A program made the translations under genes and the position numbers. 38,270 bases of DNA from Candidatus Kapaibacterium sp. (GTDB lineage Bacteria; Bacteroidota; Ignavibacteria; Kapaibacteriales; Kapaibacteriaceae): contig VERF01000018.1 in assembly GCA_018882895.1 (NCBI GenBank), positions 1 to 38,270 on the forward strand. The letters run 5' to 3'. Below the pieces are notes generated by a model. It searched no databases. It was not told the origin of the DNA and was given only the letters and a program-made list of their open reading frames with translations. Shown here piece after piece: positions 24,799 to 32,209 of the stretch. Position 1 is the first letter of the stretch; each line of letters opens with the position of its first letter.

Positions 24799-26169
24799 TC
24801 AGATGCCGAGCTTGGAACCTACGCGCCATACGTCACCGGCCCCCATTGTCAGGAGGATGTCCCCGGGCCTGAGGAGGTCTTTTAGCGTCTCGGACACATC
24901 TTCGAGGCGCTCAGCATAGTGAACGTGACGGTGTCCGGCATCGCGTGCCGCATCGGCAATGATCCGCCCACTGACGCCTTCGATGGGCTGTTCGCGAGCA
25001 GGATACACGTCCATCAGGACGATTACATCGGCATTGTCAAACGAGGTTGCGAACTCCTTATAGAAGTCACGCGTCCTGCTATAGGTATGGGGCTGAAAGA
25101 CTGCCACAATGCGCCGATTCCACCCGTTTCTGGCTGCCTCGAGCGTTGCCTGGATCTCTGTGGGGTGGTGAGCATAGTCATCGATCACCAGCACACCGTC
25201 GGGCGTTTCGCCCTTGATCTCGAACCGGCGGTACACGCCGCCGAATTCGGCCAGGGCCTGACGGATCACGTCGGGCGCTACTGCGCATTGCAGCGCCATA
25301 CCGCATGCGGCAAGGGAGTTGAGCACATTGTGCTCACCGGGTACGTTGAGCACGATTCTGCCAAGGGGCTCACCACGGTAGGTCAGGTCGTAGGCACTGC
25401 TTTGCTCGCTGTAGGAGATGTTGCTGGCCCGCACATCGCATTGTGGAGTGGTGCCATAGGTGATGATCACGCGCTTGATATCAGGCATCACGTCGCGCAC
25501 GCCCGGATCATCCAGACACACCAGGGCGGCTCCGTAGAATGGTACCTTGTTGGCAAACTCCGTAAAGGCCCCCTTAATGTCATCAAGGTCGCTGTAGATG
25601 TCCAGATGATCGGCCTCGATATTCGTCACCACGGCAATGGTGGGCAGCAGCTGCAGGAACGAGCGGTCATACTCGTCGGCCTCAAGAACCACCCAGTCGC
25701 CCGCACCCAGTCGCGCATTCGAACCGCCGAGTCCGGTGAGCCGCCCACCTACGATCACGGTCGGGTCCAGGCCCGCCTTCATCATTACCAGCCCGCACAT
25801 CGACGTCGTGGTGGTCTTCCCATGCGTCCCTGCGATGGCCAGCGTGTACTTCAGACGCGAAACTTCGGAGAGCATCTCAGCGCGGCGGATCACGGGAATC
25901 TTGCGCTCCAACGCAGCCAACGTTTCGGGATTCTCCGTTGGACGCACTGCCGAGGAGTACACCACTACCTCCGCCCCTTCGATGTTCGATGCTGCATGAC
26001 CCTTGTAGATCACCGCTCCCATCGAAGCTAAATGCTCCGTGGTGGCACTCTCGGCAAGGTCCGAGCCGCTCACTGCAAATCCCTGCGACAGAAGGATCTC
26101 GGCAATTCCGCTCATACCCGAGCCACCGATGCCGACAAAGTGGATGCGTGAGACTGAGGAAAAGGTCAT
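24799..26169 (-). CDS. murC: UDP-N-acetylmuramate--L-alanine ligase
   Basis: 456 residues, normal for MurC, which adds L-alanine to UDP-MurNAc in peptidoglycan synthesis. The N-terminal Rossmann loop is HFVGIGGSGMSGIAEIL (10-26). The ATP loop is GTHGKTTTT (114-122). EADEYDRSFLQL and NIEADHLD are Mur-ligase signatures, and RRFEIKGE and DDYAHHPTEI mark the C-terminal domain. It starts 3 bp after a TATCTTCG octamer. It is isolated from other division-and-cell-wall genes. A four-helix-bundle cassette borders its promoter. Confidence 0.97.
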   Translation of the reverse strand: MTFSSVSRIHFVGIGGSGMSGIAEILLSQGFAVSGSDLAESATTEHLASMGAVIYKGHAASNIEGAEVVVYSSAVRPTENPETLAALERKIPVIRRAEMLSEVSRLKYTLAIAGTHGKTTTTSMCGLVMMKAGLDPTVIVGGRLTGLGGSNARLGAGDWVVLEADEYDRSFLQLLPTIAVVTNIEADHLDIYSDLDDIKGAFTEFANKVPFYGAALVCLDDPGVRDVMPDIKRVIITYGTTPQCDVRASNISYSEQSSAYDLTYRGEPLGRIVLNVPGEHNVLNSLAACGMALQCAVAPDVIRQALAEFGGVYRRFEIKGETPDGVLVIDDYAHHPTEIQATLEAARNGWNRRIVAVFQPHTYSRTRDFYKEFATSFDNADVIVLMDVYPAREQPIEGVSGRIIADAARDAGHRHVHYAERLEDVSETLKDLLRPGDILLTMGAGDVWRVGSKLGI

Positions 26170-26172
26170 GGG

Positions 26173-26180
26173 CGAAGATA
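26173..26180 (-). promoter_or_regulatory. -7 promoter element of murC (TATCTTCG)
   Basis: TATCTTCG on the minus strand is three bases before ATG 26169. The heptamer array begins three bases upstream of it, so any -33 box would have to be made of array sequence. Confidence 0.55.
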
Positions 26181-26183
26181 GAG

Positions 26184-26295
26184 ACTAGTTACTAGTTACT
26201 AGTTACTAGTTACTAGTTACTAGTTACTAGTTACTAGTTACTAGTTACGAGGTACGAGGTACGAGGTATGAGGTACGAGGTACGAGGTACGAGGT
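26184..26295. repeat. Heptamer arrays ACTAGTT x9 and ACGAGGT x7
   Basis: Two different 7-bp units lie head to tail in the same register; cyclically they are TAGTTAC and GAGGTAC. Within each block units are identical except one ATGAGGT. Confidence 0.97.
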
Positions 26296-26338
26296 GCAGT
26301 GCATGTCACGTTTTGGGTGGGGAGCGCACTAAGCATGT

Positions 26339-26740
26339 ATGAACTCAAAAGACATCATCATGAAATCGCGGGAGGACGGGCCGCTGGCCTACGAATCCAT
26401 AATGCTTGGGCGCCTGGTCCGAAAGCTGTGCCATGCGCTTGCGAAGGGTTACCCGTTAGACCGTCCGCTCCTGTCTCAACTGCTGCGTTGCTCCACTTCA
26501 GTTGGAGCAAACATTCGCGAAGCGAAGTATGCCGAGTCACGAAAGGACTTCATACACAAGTTGAAAGTCGCTGAGAAAGAGCTCGCCGAAACCTACTACT
26601 GGATAGGCTTGCTCGAGAGTGAGCCCTCCGTTCTGCCGCCGGAAATCCAAGAGATTGAGGTGTGTGCACAGCATGTCCTCAAGATGCTCAGCCGCACCAT
26701 TGCCAAACTGAGAGAAAACAGCGCAACCCCTAGTAACTAG
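26339..26740 (+). CDS. Four-helix bundle protein (S23/bAvd-like)
   Basis: 133 residues of the family first seen as intervening-sequence proteins in 23S rRNA genes and related to the Avd accessory protein of diversity-generating retroelements. The signature CSTSVGANIREAKYAESRKDFIHKLKVAEKELAETYYWIGLLE is spread over helices 2 and 3; helix 1 is YESIMLGRLVRKLCHALAKG and helix 4 VCAQHVLKMLSRTIAKLRE. These proteins form basic pentameric bundles that bind nucleic acid. The start is ATG 26339; ATG 26360 is possible. The last codons and the TAG stop come from the right heptamer array. No rRNA gene or reverse transcriptase is nearby, so it is an orphan member. Confidence 0.88.
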   Translation: MNSKDIIMKSREDGPLAYESIMLGRLVRKLCHALAKGYPLDRPLLSQLLRCSTSVGANIREAKYAESRKDFIHKLKVAEKELAETYYWIGLLESEPSVLPPEIQEIEVCAQHVLKMLSRTIAKLRENSATPSN

Positions 26741-26779
26741 TAACTAGTAACTAGTAACTAGTAACTAGTAACTAGTAAC
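26731..26779. repeat. Heptamer array TAGTAAC x7
   Basis: Seven perfect TAGTAAC units, the reverse complement of the left outer array of the cassette. The unit contains stop codons on both strands, and because 7 is not a multiple of 3 all six frames are closed. It supplies the stop of the four-helix gene (26738-26740) and of the convergent nitrilase gene (26772-26774). Confidence 0.97.
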
Positions 26780-27557
26780 TACCAACTCTTCTGTCTCCAA
26801 ACAGATCATTCACCGCATTGATCGCCTTATTGCGCGTGTCTGCCGGTGTGATCTCGGCAACAACAACGGCATCATCGGTGGCGGATGCGTCGGCAAGCAC
26901 CGAGCCGTTGTAAGAATAGATGGCCGTTTGACCGTTGAACGAGACATCTTCGCCGGCGTTGTGATCCGTTCCTGTGCGGTTGGCCACCGCCAGATATACC
27001 TTGTTCTCGAGTGCGCGCACCGGCATGGCCATGCGCCAGACGTGTGTGATGAGGTTGGATGGGCAGGCGATCAGGTCCGCCCCCTTCAATGCAAGTGCGC
27101 GGGCGCTCTCGGGGAAGCGCCAGTCATAACAGATCATCACGCCCAGGTTGCAGTCCAAGTGCGGCAGGTGGGTGACGAAGAACCCCGTATCGCCCGATGT
27201 AAAGCCGAGCGTCTCCTTGTAAAAAAGATGCGTCTTACGATACACAAGGGGGCTCGGTAGCCCCTTGCCGGCGATCAATGCGGAGTTGAAGTACGTGACG
27301 GCGGCCTCGGCGAAGCCGCACACGACCACTTTGCCGGCCTGTTCGGCGGCGGTGATGATCTGCGAGGTGTGCGGACCACCCAGGGGTTCAGCGATGCGGG
27401 CGACCTCTTCGGGGCCGATATGCAGGTAGCCCGAGGTGGCCAACTCCGGAAAGACGATCACATCGGCTTCGATGCGGTGGATCTCGTCGACGATGCGGCG
27501 TGTGTTGACGTCGAGGTCACCAAAGCAGGGGGCGAATTGGACGCAGGCGACGCGCAT
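26772..27557 (-). CDS. Carbon-nitrogen hydrolase (nitrilase superfamily)
   Basis: 261 residues from ATG 27557, chosen over a TTG at 27560 because it overlaps the PAP2 stop (TGATG) and starts with MRVACVQFAP. The catalytic triad is visible: Glu38 in VIVFPELATSGY, Lys108 in VYRKTHLFY, Cys143 in VMICYDWRFPE. Members hydrolyse amides or nitriles, for example omega-amidase, N-carbamoyl or deaminated glutathione substrates; the specificity is open. The last residues (GSY) and stop lie in the heptamer array, so the original C-terminus may have been trimmed or replaced. It carries four GCCCCYT words. Confidence 0.88.
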   Translation of the reverse strand: MRVACVQFAPCFGDLDVNTRRIVDEIHRIEADVIVFPELATSGYLHIGPEEVARIAEPLGGPHTSQIITAAEQAGKVVVCGFAEAAVTYFNSALIAGKGLPSPLVYRKTHLFYKETLGFTSGDTGFFVTHLPHLDCNLGVMICYDWRFPESARALALKGADLIACPSNLITHVWRMAMPVRALENKVYLAVANRTGTDHNAGEDVSFNGQTAIYSYNGSVLADASATDDAVVVAEITPADTRNKAINAVNDLFGDRRVGSY

Positions 27558-28270
27558 CAAAACGAGAACGAAATGGCCAGAAGAGGGGTGCTACCGCGCA
27601 TGCCAACGCCGAGGCTGCCGGCCGAAGGGGCGCCGGGCAGAAATGGTTCGGTGACATCGAAGACCTCGGTGCGAAGAAGGTGCACGCCATAGGCCACGCC
27701 GGCGCCCAGGGCATAACCGGCAAGCACGTCGCTGAGGTAGTGTACGCCGAGATTCATCCGCGCGAAGCCCGTCCACAGGGCATAGCCGACCGATGGGACG
27801 ATGACGTACCACTCGGGGTAGCAGAGACTGAGCGAGGTGGCCAAGGCGGCTGCTCCGGCGGAATGTCCGGATGGGAAGGACGACCCTAGCGGATCGCCCG
27901 CAGGGTGACGATTGGTGATCAGCCCGGGAAATGACTGATACGGTCGATCCCGGTCAAAGATCGCCTTGGCGGCAAACACTGCGGCGTAGGTCGCGCCCAT
28001 GGTCAATCCGATTTGCACGCCTGACTCGGCGGCGCGGCGCTGATTCGGACCCTCTTCCATCAGAAAGCTGCCGCCATAGAGCAAGGCCGGAACGCCCACG
28101 GCCAGCGGGAGCAGAGCATCGGAGACGAAGATCGAAGCCGAGGTCACGCTTGCCGACTCGATGTGATTGAGGTCATAGACGATCCGTCCCTCAAACGGGA
28201 TGCCTTCCCCTTCCTGAGCACCGAGCCAGAAGGAGCCGAGAACCATCACGATGAGTACCGAACGCGTCAT
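27557..28270 (-). CDS. PAP2-family membrane-associated phosphatase
   Basis: 237 residues from ATG 28270, preferred over ATG 28273 because it keeps the 4-bp distance to the promoter octamer seen elsewhere. A signal-like N-terminus (MTRSVLIVMVLGSFWLGAQ) is followed by hydrophobic helices and the three PAP2 motifs: KAIFDRDRP (KX6RP), PSGHSAGAAA, and ARMNLGVHYLSDVLAG. Family members dephosphorylate lipids such as phosphatidate or undecaprenyl pyrophosphate on the periplasmic side. The C-terminal FLPGAPSAGSLGVGMRGSTPLLAISFSF in pieces looks like outer-membrane beta strands. It is coupled to the nitrilase gene and transcribed divergently from asd across 36 bp. Confidence 0.85.
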   Translation of the reverse strand: MTRSVLIVMVLGSFWLGAQEGEGIPFEGRIVYDLNHIESASVTSASIFVSDALLPLAVGVPALLYGGSFLMEEGPNQRRAAESGVQIGLTMGATYAAVFAAKAIFDRDRPYQSFPGLITNRHPAGDPLGSSFPSGHSAGAAALATSLSLCYPEWYVIVPSVGYALWTGFARMNLGVHYLSDVLAGYALGAGVAYGVHLLRTEVFDVTEPFLPGAPSAGSLGVGMRGSTPLLAISFSF

Positions 28271-28274
28271 CATG

Positions 28275-28282
28275 CAAAAGTA
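28275..28282 (-). promoter_or_regulatory. -7 promoter element of PAP2 gene (TACTTTTG)
   Basis: TACTTTTG on the minus strand is followed by CATG and ATG 28270, giving the standard 4-bp spacing. It lies back to back with the asd promoter. Confidence 0.55.
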
Positions 28283-28292
28283 GGTGGGCGCG

Positions 28293-28300
28293 TATCTTCG
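28293..28300 (+). promoter_or_regulatory. -7 promoter element of asd (TATCTTCG)
   Basis: TATCTTCG is six bases before ATG 28307 and ten bases from the opposite-strand PAP2 element. Both promoters cannot be occupied by polymerase at once. Confidence 0.55.
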
Positions 28301-28306
28301 CCGTCA

Positions 28307-29290
28307 ATGAACGTAGCAATTATTGGTGCCACGGGGCTTGTCGGACGGACGATGCTCCGCGTTCTTGAGGAACGTCACACTCCCGTCAACCGGCTCGTCG
28401 TGGCCGCATCAAAGCGCTCAGCAGGCGAGACATTCCTGTTCCGAGGTCAGCCCCTTACCGTGGTCGAGCTCACACCGGAAGTGTTCGACGGAATCGACGT
28501 CGCCCTATTCAGTGCCGGCGGGTCTGTCAGCAGAGAGTTTGCGCCCATCGCCGCCGCTCGCGGCTGTGTGGTCATCGACAACTCAAGTGCATGGCGCATG
28601 GATCCGAGCGTGCCCCTTGTTGTGCCGGAGGTCAATCCCGACGATGCTCTGAAGCATCGGGGCATCATCGCCAACCCGAACTGCAGCACCATCCAGCTGG
28701 TGGTGGCCCTGAAGCCCCTTGCCGAGGCGTTTGGACTGAAGCGCGTGGTGGTGAGCACCTATCAGACGCCGAGCGGGGCCGGACAAAAGGGCATTGACCA
28801 GCTTGAGGCCGAGCTTGCCGGGACCGAGCCCGCGACGCGCATCACCCCGCACCGTCTGGCCGGCAACACGGTCTTTCACACGATCGATGAATTGTCAGGG
28901 GGCTCGGAAGAAGAGATCAAGATCGTCCGCGAAACCCGTCGCATTCTGCATAGCGATGCCTTGCCCCTTGCCGTCACGTGTGTGCGTGTGCCCGTCGTCG
29001 GTGGACATGGTGAGGCGGTGGCAGTCGAGACGCTTCGGGCCTGCCCGCCCGACGAAGTGCGTACTCTGCTTTCTGCGTCTCCGGGCATCGTCGTGATGGA
29101 CGACCCAGCCAACGACGTCTACCCGATGCCGTCGACCTCAAACGACACGGACGCCGTATATGTGGGACGCATCCGGCCCGATTCATCCGTCGACCACGGC
29201 GTGCTGTTGTGGATCGTGGCCGATAATCTTCGCAAAGGGGCGGCCACCAACGCCGTCCAGATTCTTGAAGTACTTCAGGCACATCAATGA
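28307..29290 (+). CDS. asd: Aspartate-semialdehyde dehydrogenase
   Basis: 327 residues. It makes aspartate semialdehyde for lysine/diaminopimelate, threonine and methionine synthesis. NADP loop GATGLVGRTM near residue 7, nucleophile Cys126 in IANPNCSTIQ, YQTPSGAGQKGIDQL, and the proton-relay histidine in VPVVGGHGEAV. The ATG at 28307 is chosen because the NADP-binding strand begins at once (MNVAIIGATG) and a promoter octamer stands 6 bp upstream; the longer open frame lies over the PAP2 gene. It overlaps manC by four bases. It has the highest density of the GCCCCYT word in the window (six copies). Confidence 0.96.
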   Translation: MNVAIIGATGLVGRTMLRVLEERHTPVNRLVVAASKRSAGETFLFRGQPLTVVELTPEVFDGIDVALFSAGGSVSREFAPIAAARGCVVIDNSSAWRMDPSVPLVVPEVNPDDALKHRGIIANPNCSTIQLVVALKPLAEAFGLKRVVVSTYQTPSGAGQKGIDQLEAELAGTEPATRITPHRLAGNTVFHTIDELSGGSEEEIKIVRETRRILHSDALPLAVTCVRVPVVGGHGEAVAVETLRACPPDEVRTLLSASPGIVVMDDPANDVYPMPSTSNDTDAVYVGRIRPDSSVDHGVLLWIVADNLRKGAATNAVQILEVLQAHQ

Positions 29291-30363
29291 ACGCCTACGC
29301 AGTGATCATGGCCGGTGGATCCGGTGAACGGTTCTGGCCCCTTTCGCGCACGAAGAAACCCAAGCAGCTGCTGCGGCTGACCTCCGAGCGCATGATGATC
29401 GAAGAGGCGATCGACCGGATCGCTCCGATCATTCCGCCGGAGCGGATTCTGATCATTACGAGCCGCGTTCTGCAGCAGCCGATCATCGATGCGTTGCCGG
29501 GGCTGCCCCCTGAGAACGTGATCGCCGAACCGGCCAAGCGCAACACGGCGCCGTGTCTTGCATTGGCTTGCAGTGTGATCGAAGCACGCGAACGGGGCGA
29601 TGCATTGATGGCCGTGCTAACGGCCGATCATTTCATCGGGAATGTCGAGGCATTTCGTCACGATGTTACGGTCGCCCTTGATCATGCGATGCGGAACGAT
29701 GCACTGGTCACATTGGGAATCCCACCCACGCGTCCGGAGACGGGTTATGGGTACATACGCATGACAGATCGGGCAGCCCCCTCACAGGTGACCAAGGTGG
29801 CTGAATTCAGAGAGAAGCCAACAATCGACGTGGCAATGCAATACCTGCGCAGCGGCGAGTATGTGTGGAACAGCGGAATGTTCTTCTGGCGCACGCACGC
29901 GCTTGCCTCAGCAATGCATTCGGTATTGCCGGAGGTCGGAGCCGGCATTCAGCCGATGACCGAGGCAATTGCATCGAATGATATGAACGCGCTTGAAGCT
30001 GCATTCGCAAGTCAACCCGACATTTCGATCGACTATGGAGTGATGGAGCGCGCGTCGAACGTCTTCGTTGTTCCGGCATCGTTCCCGTGGGACGACGTAG
30101 GATCGTGGGACTCGCTCGACCGTATGCAGCAGCAGGATGCGCAGGGTAATGTTGTTCAAGGGGCTTGCACGGTGATCGATACCAACAACAGCGTGATCGT
30201 CAACGCCCACAGCGACTCACACGTGGTCACCGGCGTCGGCCTGGATGACATGGTGGTCGTGGTCACCCCCGACGCTACCATGGTCTGCCCCAAAGAGCGC
30301 GCCCAAGACGTCAAGCTGATCGTCAAGACCCTTCGCGAACAAGGACGCAGCGATGTCCTCTGA
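29287..30363 (+). CDS. manC: Mannose-1-phosphate guanylyltransferase
   Basis: 358 residues, the single-domain form without a phosphomannose isomerase domain. It makes GDP-mannose for surface glycans. The nucleotide-binding signature GGSGERFWPLSRTKKPKQ lies at 10-27; IAEPAKRNTAPCLALAC, LTADHFIG, ETGYGYIRM, VAEFREKPTIDVA and PWDDVGSWDSLDRM are family motifs. The start overlaps the asd stop (ATGA). Its 3' end overlaps the next small gene by 11 bp. Other sugar genes in the window are the epimerase at 36829 and possibly the TMTC-like protein at 35099. Confidence 0.93.
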   Translation: MNAYAVIMAGGSGERFWPLSRTKKPKQLLRLTSERMMIEEAIDRIAPIIPPERILIITSRVLQQPIIDALPGLPPENVIAEPAKRNTAPCLALACSVIEARERGDALMAVLTADHFIGNVEAFRHDVTVALDHAMRNDALVTLGIPPTRPETGYGYIRMTDRAAPSQVTKVAEFREKPTIDVAMQYLRSGEYVWNSGMFFWRTHALASAMHSVLPEVGAGIQPMTEAIASNDMNALEAAFASQPDISIDYGVMERASNVFVVPASFPWDDVGSWDSLDRMQQQDAQGNVVQGACTVIDTNNSVIVNAHSDSHVVTGVGLDDMVVVVTPDATMVCPKERAQDVKLIVKTLREQGRSDVL

Positions 30364-30706
30364 ACCAAACCAACCGATCGACGCTAATGACCCGATCGTG
30401 CAGAGTGCGATCGAAAGGATTGAGACGGCGTTTGAGATGGACCCCGGCCTTCGCCGGGGTGACGAGCTCCGCTCTCTTCTCATCAACCGCATAACCGAGT
30501 TGCTTACGCGCAATCCGGAGAAGCTCATGGCGATCCTGTATCGGATCGACGTCAAGGAAAATGCGGTCAATGAGATCATGTCGAAGGCGTTTCCCACGGA
30601 GGTGCCGATTCACCTTGCGGACCTTGTCATTGAGCGGCAGCTAGCGAAGGCGCGCACACGGGCCGAGCATAGGAGCAGTCGCGACGTGGCGGGGGAGCGC
30701 GAATGA
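30353..30706 (+). CDS. Small unknown protein interrupted in frame by a REP-like palindrome
   Basis: 117 residues, mostly helical and charged; I do not recognise a characterised family. The core LLINRITELLTRNPEKLMAILYRIDVKENAVNEIM, given here as two helices, and IHLADLVIERQLAKARTR look like a conserved cytoplasmic protein. Residues about 29-38 (MDPGLRRGDE) are the translation of a REP-like element (30442-30459), inserted without breaking the frame. It overlaps manC by 11 bp and hutI by four (ATGA). Function unknown. Confidence 0.7.
   Translation: MSSEPNQPIDANDPIVQSAIERIETAFEMDPGLRRGDELRSLLINRITELLTRNPEKLMAILYRIDVKENAVNEIMSKAFPTEVPIHLADLVIERQLAKARTRAEHRSSRDVAGERE
30439..30463. repeat. Single REP-like palindrome (type 1) inside a gene
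   Basis: CCCCGGC (30442-30448), loop CTTC, GCCGGGG (30453-30459), followed by TGACG as in the arrays at 31971-32800. Compared with the array version (ATCCCGGC/GCCGGGAT) one base pair of the stem differs on both sides in a compensating way. Confidence 0.8.
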
Positions 30707-31956
30707 TAACGATCCTTACCAACATCGCATCGCTCGTGACCGTTCGGTCAGGCGGAGCCCCTTATCTGACCGGTGATAAGATGCGCGATGTGGGGGAGAT
30801 CGCCGGCGGATGCGTTGTGCACGATGAGCACTCGATCCTCTGGGTGGGTGCCAGCGCAGACATGCCTCAGGAGTATCGTCACGGGGCGACGCTGGTGGAC
30901 TGTACGGGGCGCACCGTGATGCCGGGCTTTGTGGACAGTCACACGCACATGGTCTTTGCCGGATCTCGGGCGCACGAATTTGCACGGCGTCTGGCCGGTG
31001 CCACCTACGCAGAGATAGCTGCGGAAGGGGGCGGAATACTCACCACCATGAAGGCCGTGCGCAGCGCAACGGTGGATGAACTTGTCGAGGTGGGACGTCG
31101 GCTGGTGGACTCAGCGGTGCGCCATGGCACGACGACCATCGAGATCAAGAGCGGCTACGGGCTGGACCTCGACAGTGAGCTTCGTCTGCTCGAGGCTGCC
31201 GGACGTCTCAAGCGGGAGGGTCGAGCTCATATTCACGTTACGTTCCTTGGTGCCCATGCCGTGCCCCCTGAATGGCGTCACGACCCCGAGGCATACGTCA
31301 ACATCGTTATCAACGACATGCTTCCAGCCGTCGCCGAGCAGGGCATAGCCGAATTCTGCGACGTCTTTACCGACCGGGGCTTCTTCGACCGTGAGCAGAG
31401 CACTCGCATTCTGCGTGCGGCGCGTGAGCAGGGCCTCAAGCTAAAGGTCCACGCTGACGAGATCGCCCTTGTTGGTGCCTCCGACATGGCCGCCGAGCTT
31501 GGCTGCATCAGTGCCGACCATCTCGAGCACAGCACCATCACAGAGGTCCGCAAGCTCCGCGACGCAGGCGTCGTCTGCACCCTGCTTCCCGGCACGGCCT
31601 ATACCCTGCGTCTGCCATTTCCTGATGCGCGGATGATGATCAGTGAGGGGGCTATCGTGGCCCTTGCCACCGACTGTAATCCCGGTTCATGCTTTACCGA
31701 GAGCATGCAGACCATCCTCTCGCTTGCCTGCATAAACATGGGCATGAGCATCGAGGAGGCCATCGTTGCGGCAACCATCAATGGTGCGGCGGCGCTGGGC
31801 ATCTCACATCTCACCGGCTCGATCGAGTCCGGCAAACGCCCCGACCTCGTTATCTATGACACACCGTCGTACAAAGACGTGGTGTATCATTTTGGGGTGA
31901 ATCATGTGAATGAGACGTTCGTCGCCCCGGCGCAGGCCGGGGCCCATGTGTTTTAA
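30703..31956 (+). CDS. hutI: Imidazolonepropionase with repeat-derived C-terminus
   Basis: 417 residues. HutI opens the imidazolone ring in histidine degradation. Metal ligands start with His80 and His82 in VDSHTHMVFAGSR; GGGILTTMKAVR, EIKSGYGLDL, HVTFLGAHAVPPE, KVHADEIALVGA and ALATDCNPGS are all typical of this amidohydrolase. The start overlaps the previous stop (ATGA). The final residues after FGVNHVNET read FVAPAQAGAHVF, which is the translation of the first type 2 palindrome, and the stop also lies in the repeat. The normal last few residues have therefore been replaced; the active site is untouched. No hutU, hutH or hutG is nearby. Confidence 0.93.
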   Translation: MITILTNIASLVTVRSGGAPYLTGDKMRDVGEIAGGCVVHDEHSILWVGASADMPQEYRHGATLVDCTGRTVMPGFVDSHTHMVFAGSRAHEFARRLAGATYAEIAAEGGGILTTMKAVRSATVDELVEVGRRLVDSAVRHGTTTIEIKSGYGLDLDSELRLLEAAGRLKREGRAHIHVTFLGAHAVPPEWRHDPEAYVNIVINDMLPAVAEQGIAEFCDVFTDRGFFDREQSTRILRAAREQGLKLKVHADEIALVGASDMAAELGCISADHLEHSTITEVRKLRDAGVVCTLLPGTAYTLRLPFPDARMMISEGAIVALATDCNPGSCFTESMQTILSLACINMGMSIEEAIVAATINGAAALGISHLTGSIESGKRPDLVIYDTPSYKDVVYHFGVNHVNETFVAPAQAGAHVF

Positions 31957-32188
31957 TGGGGCATGAAGATGGATCCCGGCCTTCGCCGGGATGACGGGCC
32001 TTCGCCGGGATGACGGGCCTTCGCCGGGATGACGGAACATCGTCGCCCCGGCGCAGGCCGGGGCCCATGTGTTTTAATGGGGCATGAAGATGGATCCCGG
32101 CCTTCGCCGGGATGACGGGCCTTCGCCGGGATGACGGGCCTTCGCCGGGATGACGGAATATCGTCGCCCCGGCGCAGGCCGGGGCCCA
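31921..32188. repeat. 121-bp composite REP-like direct repeats, left cluster
   Basis: Two full 121-bp units (from 31921 and 32042) and a partial third (32163-32188). Each unit has a type 2 palindrome (GCCCCGGC, loop GCAG, GCCGGGGC), a linker with TGTGTTTTAATGGGGCATG, a type 1 palindrome (ATCCCGGC, loop CTTC, GCCGGGAT) and two further 19-bp copies of CTTCGCCGGGATGACGGGC. It starts within the hutI 3' end. Confidence 0.95.
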
Positions 32189-32209
32189 GGATTACCCCTT
32201 CGTTATGAT

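Larger units (their letters stand above)
26184..26779. mobile_element. Candidate cassette: four-helix gene between inverted heptamer arrays
   Basis: Left end: nine ACTAGTT units (26184-26246) followed by seven RYGAGGT-type units (ACGAGGT with one ATGAGGT, 26247-26295). Right end: seven TAGTAAC units (26731-26779), the exact reverse complement of the left outer array. The 596-bp segment thus has long terminal inverted repeats built of heptamers and carries one gene. It contains no GCCCCYT word although the neighbours do. No transposase is visible, so mobility is a hypothesis. Confidence 0.45.

Noticed and set aside
24919-26031. A 370-residue rightward frame opposite murC
   Set aside because: It is a codon-pattern shadow of a certain murC gene, with histidine/valine-rich composition and no recognisable domain.
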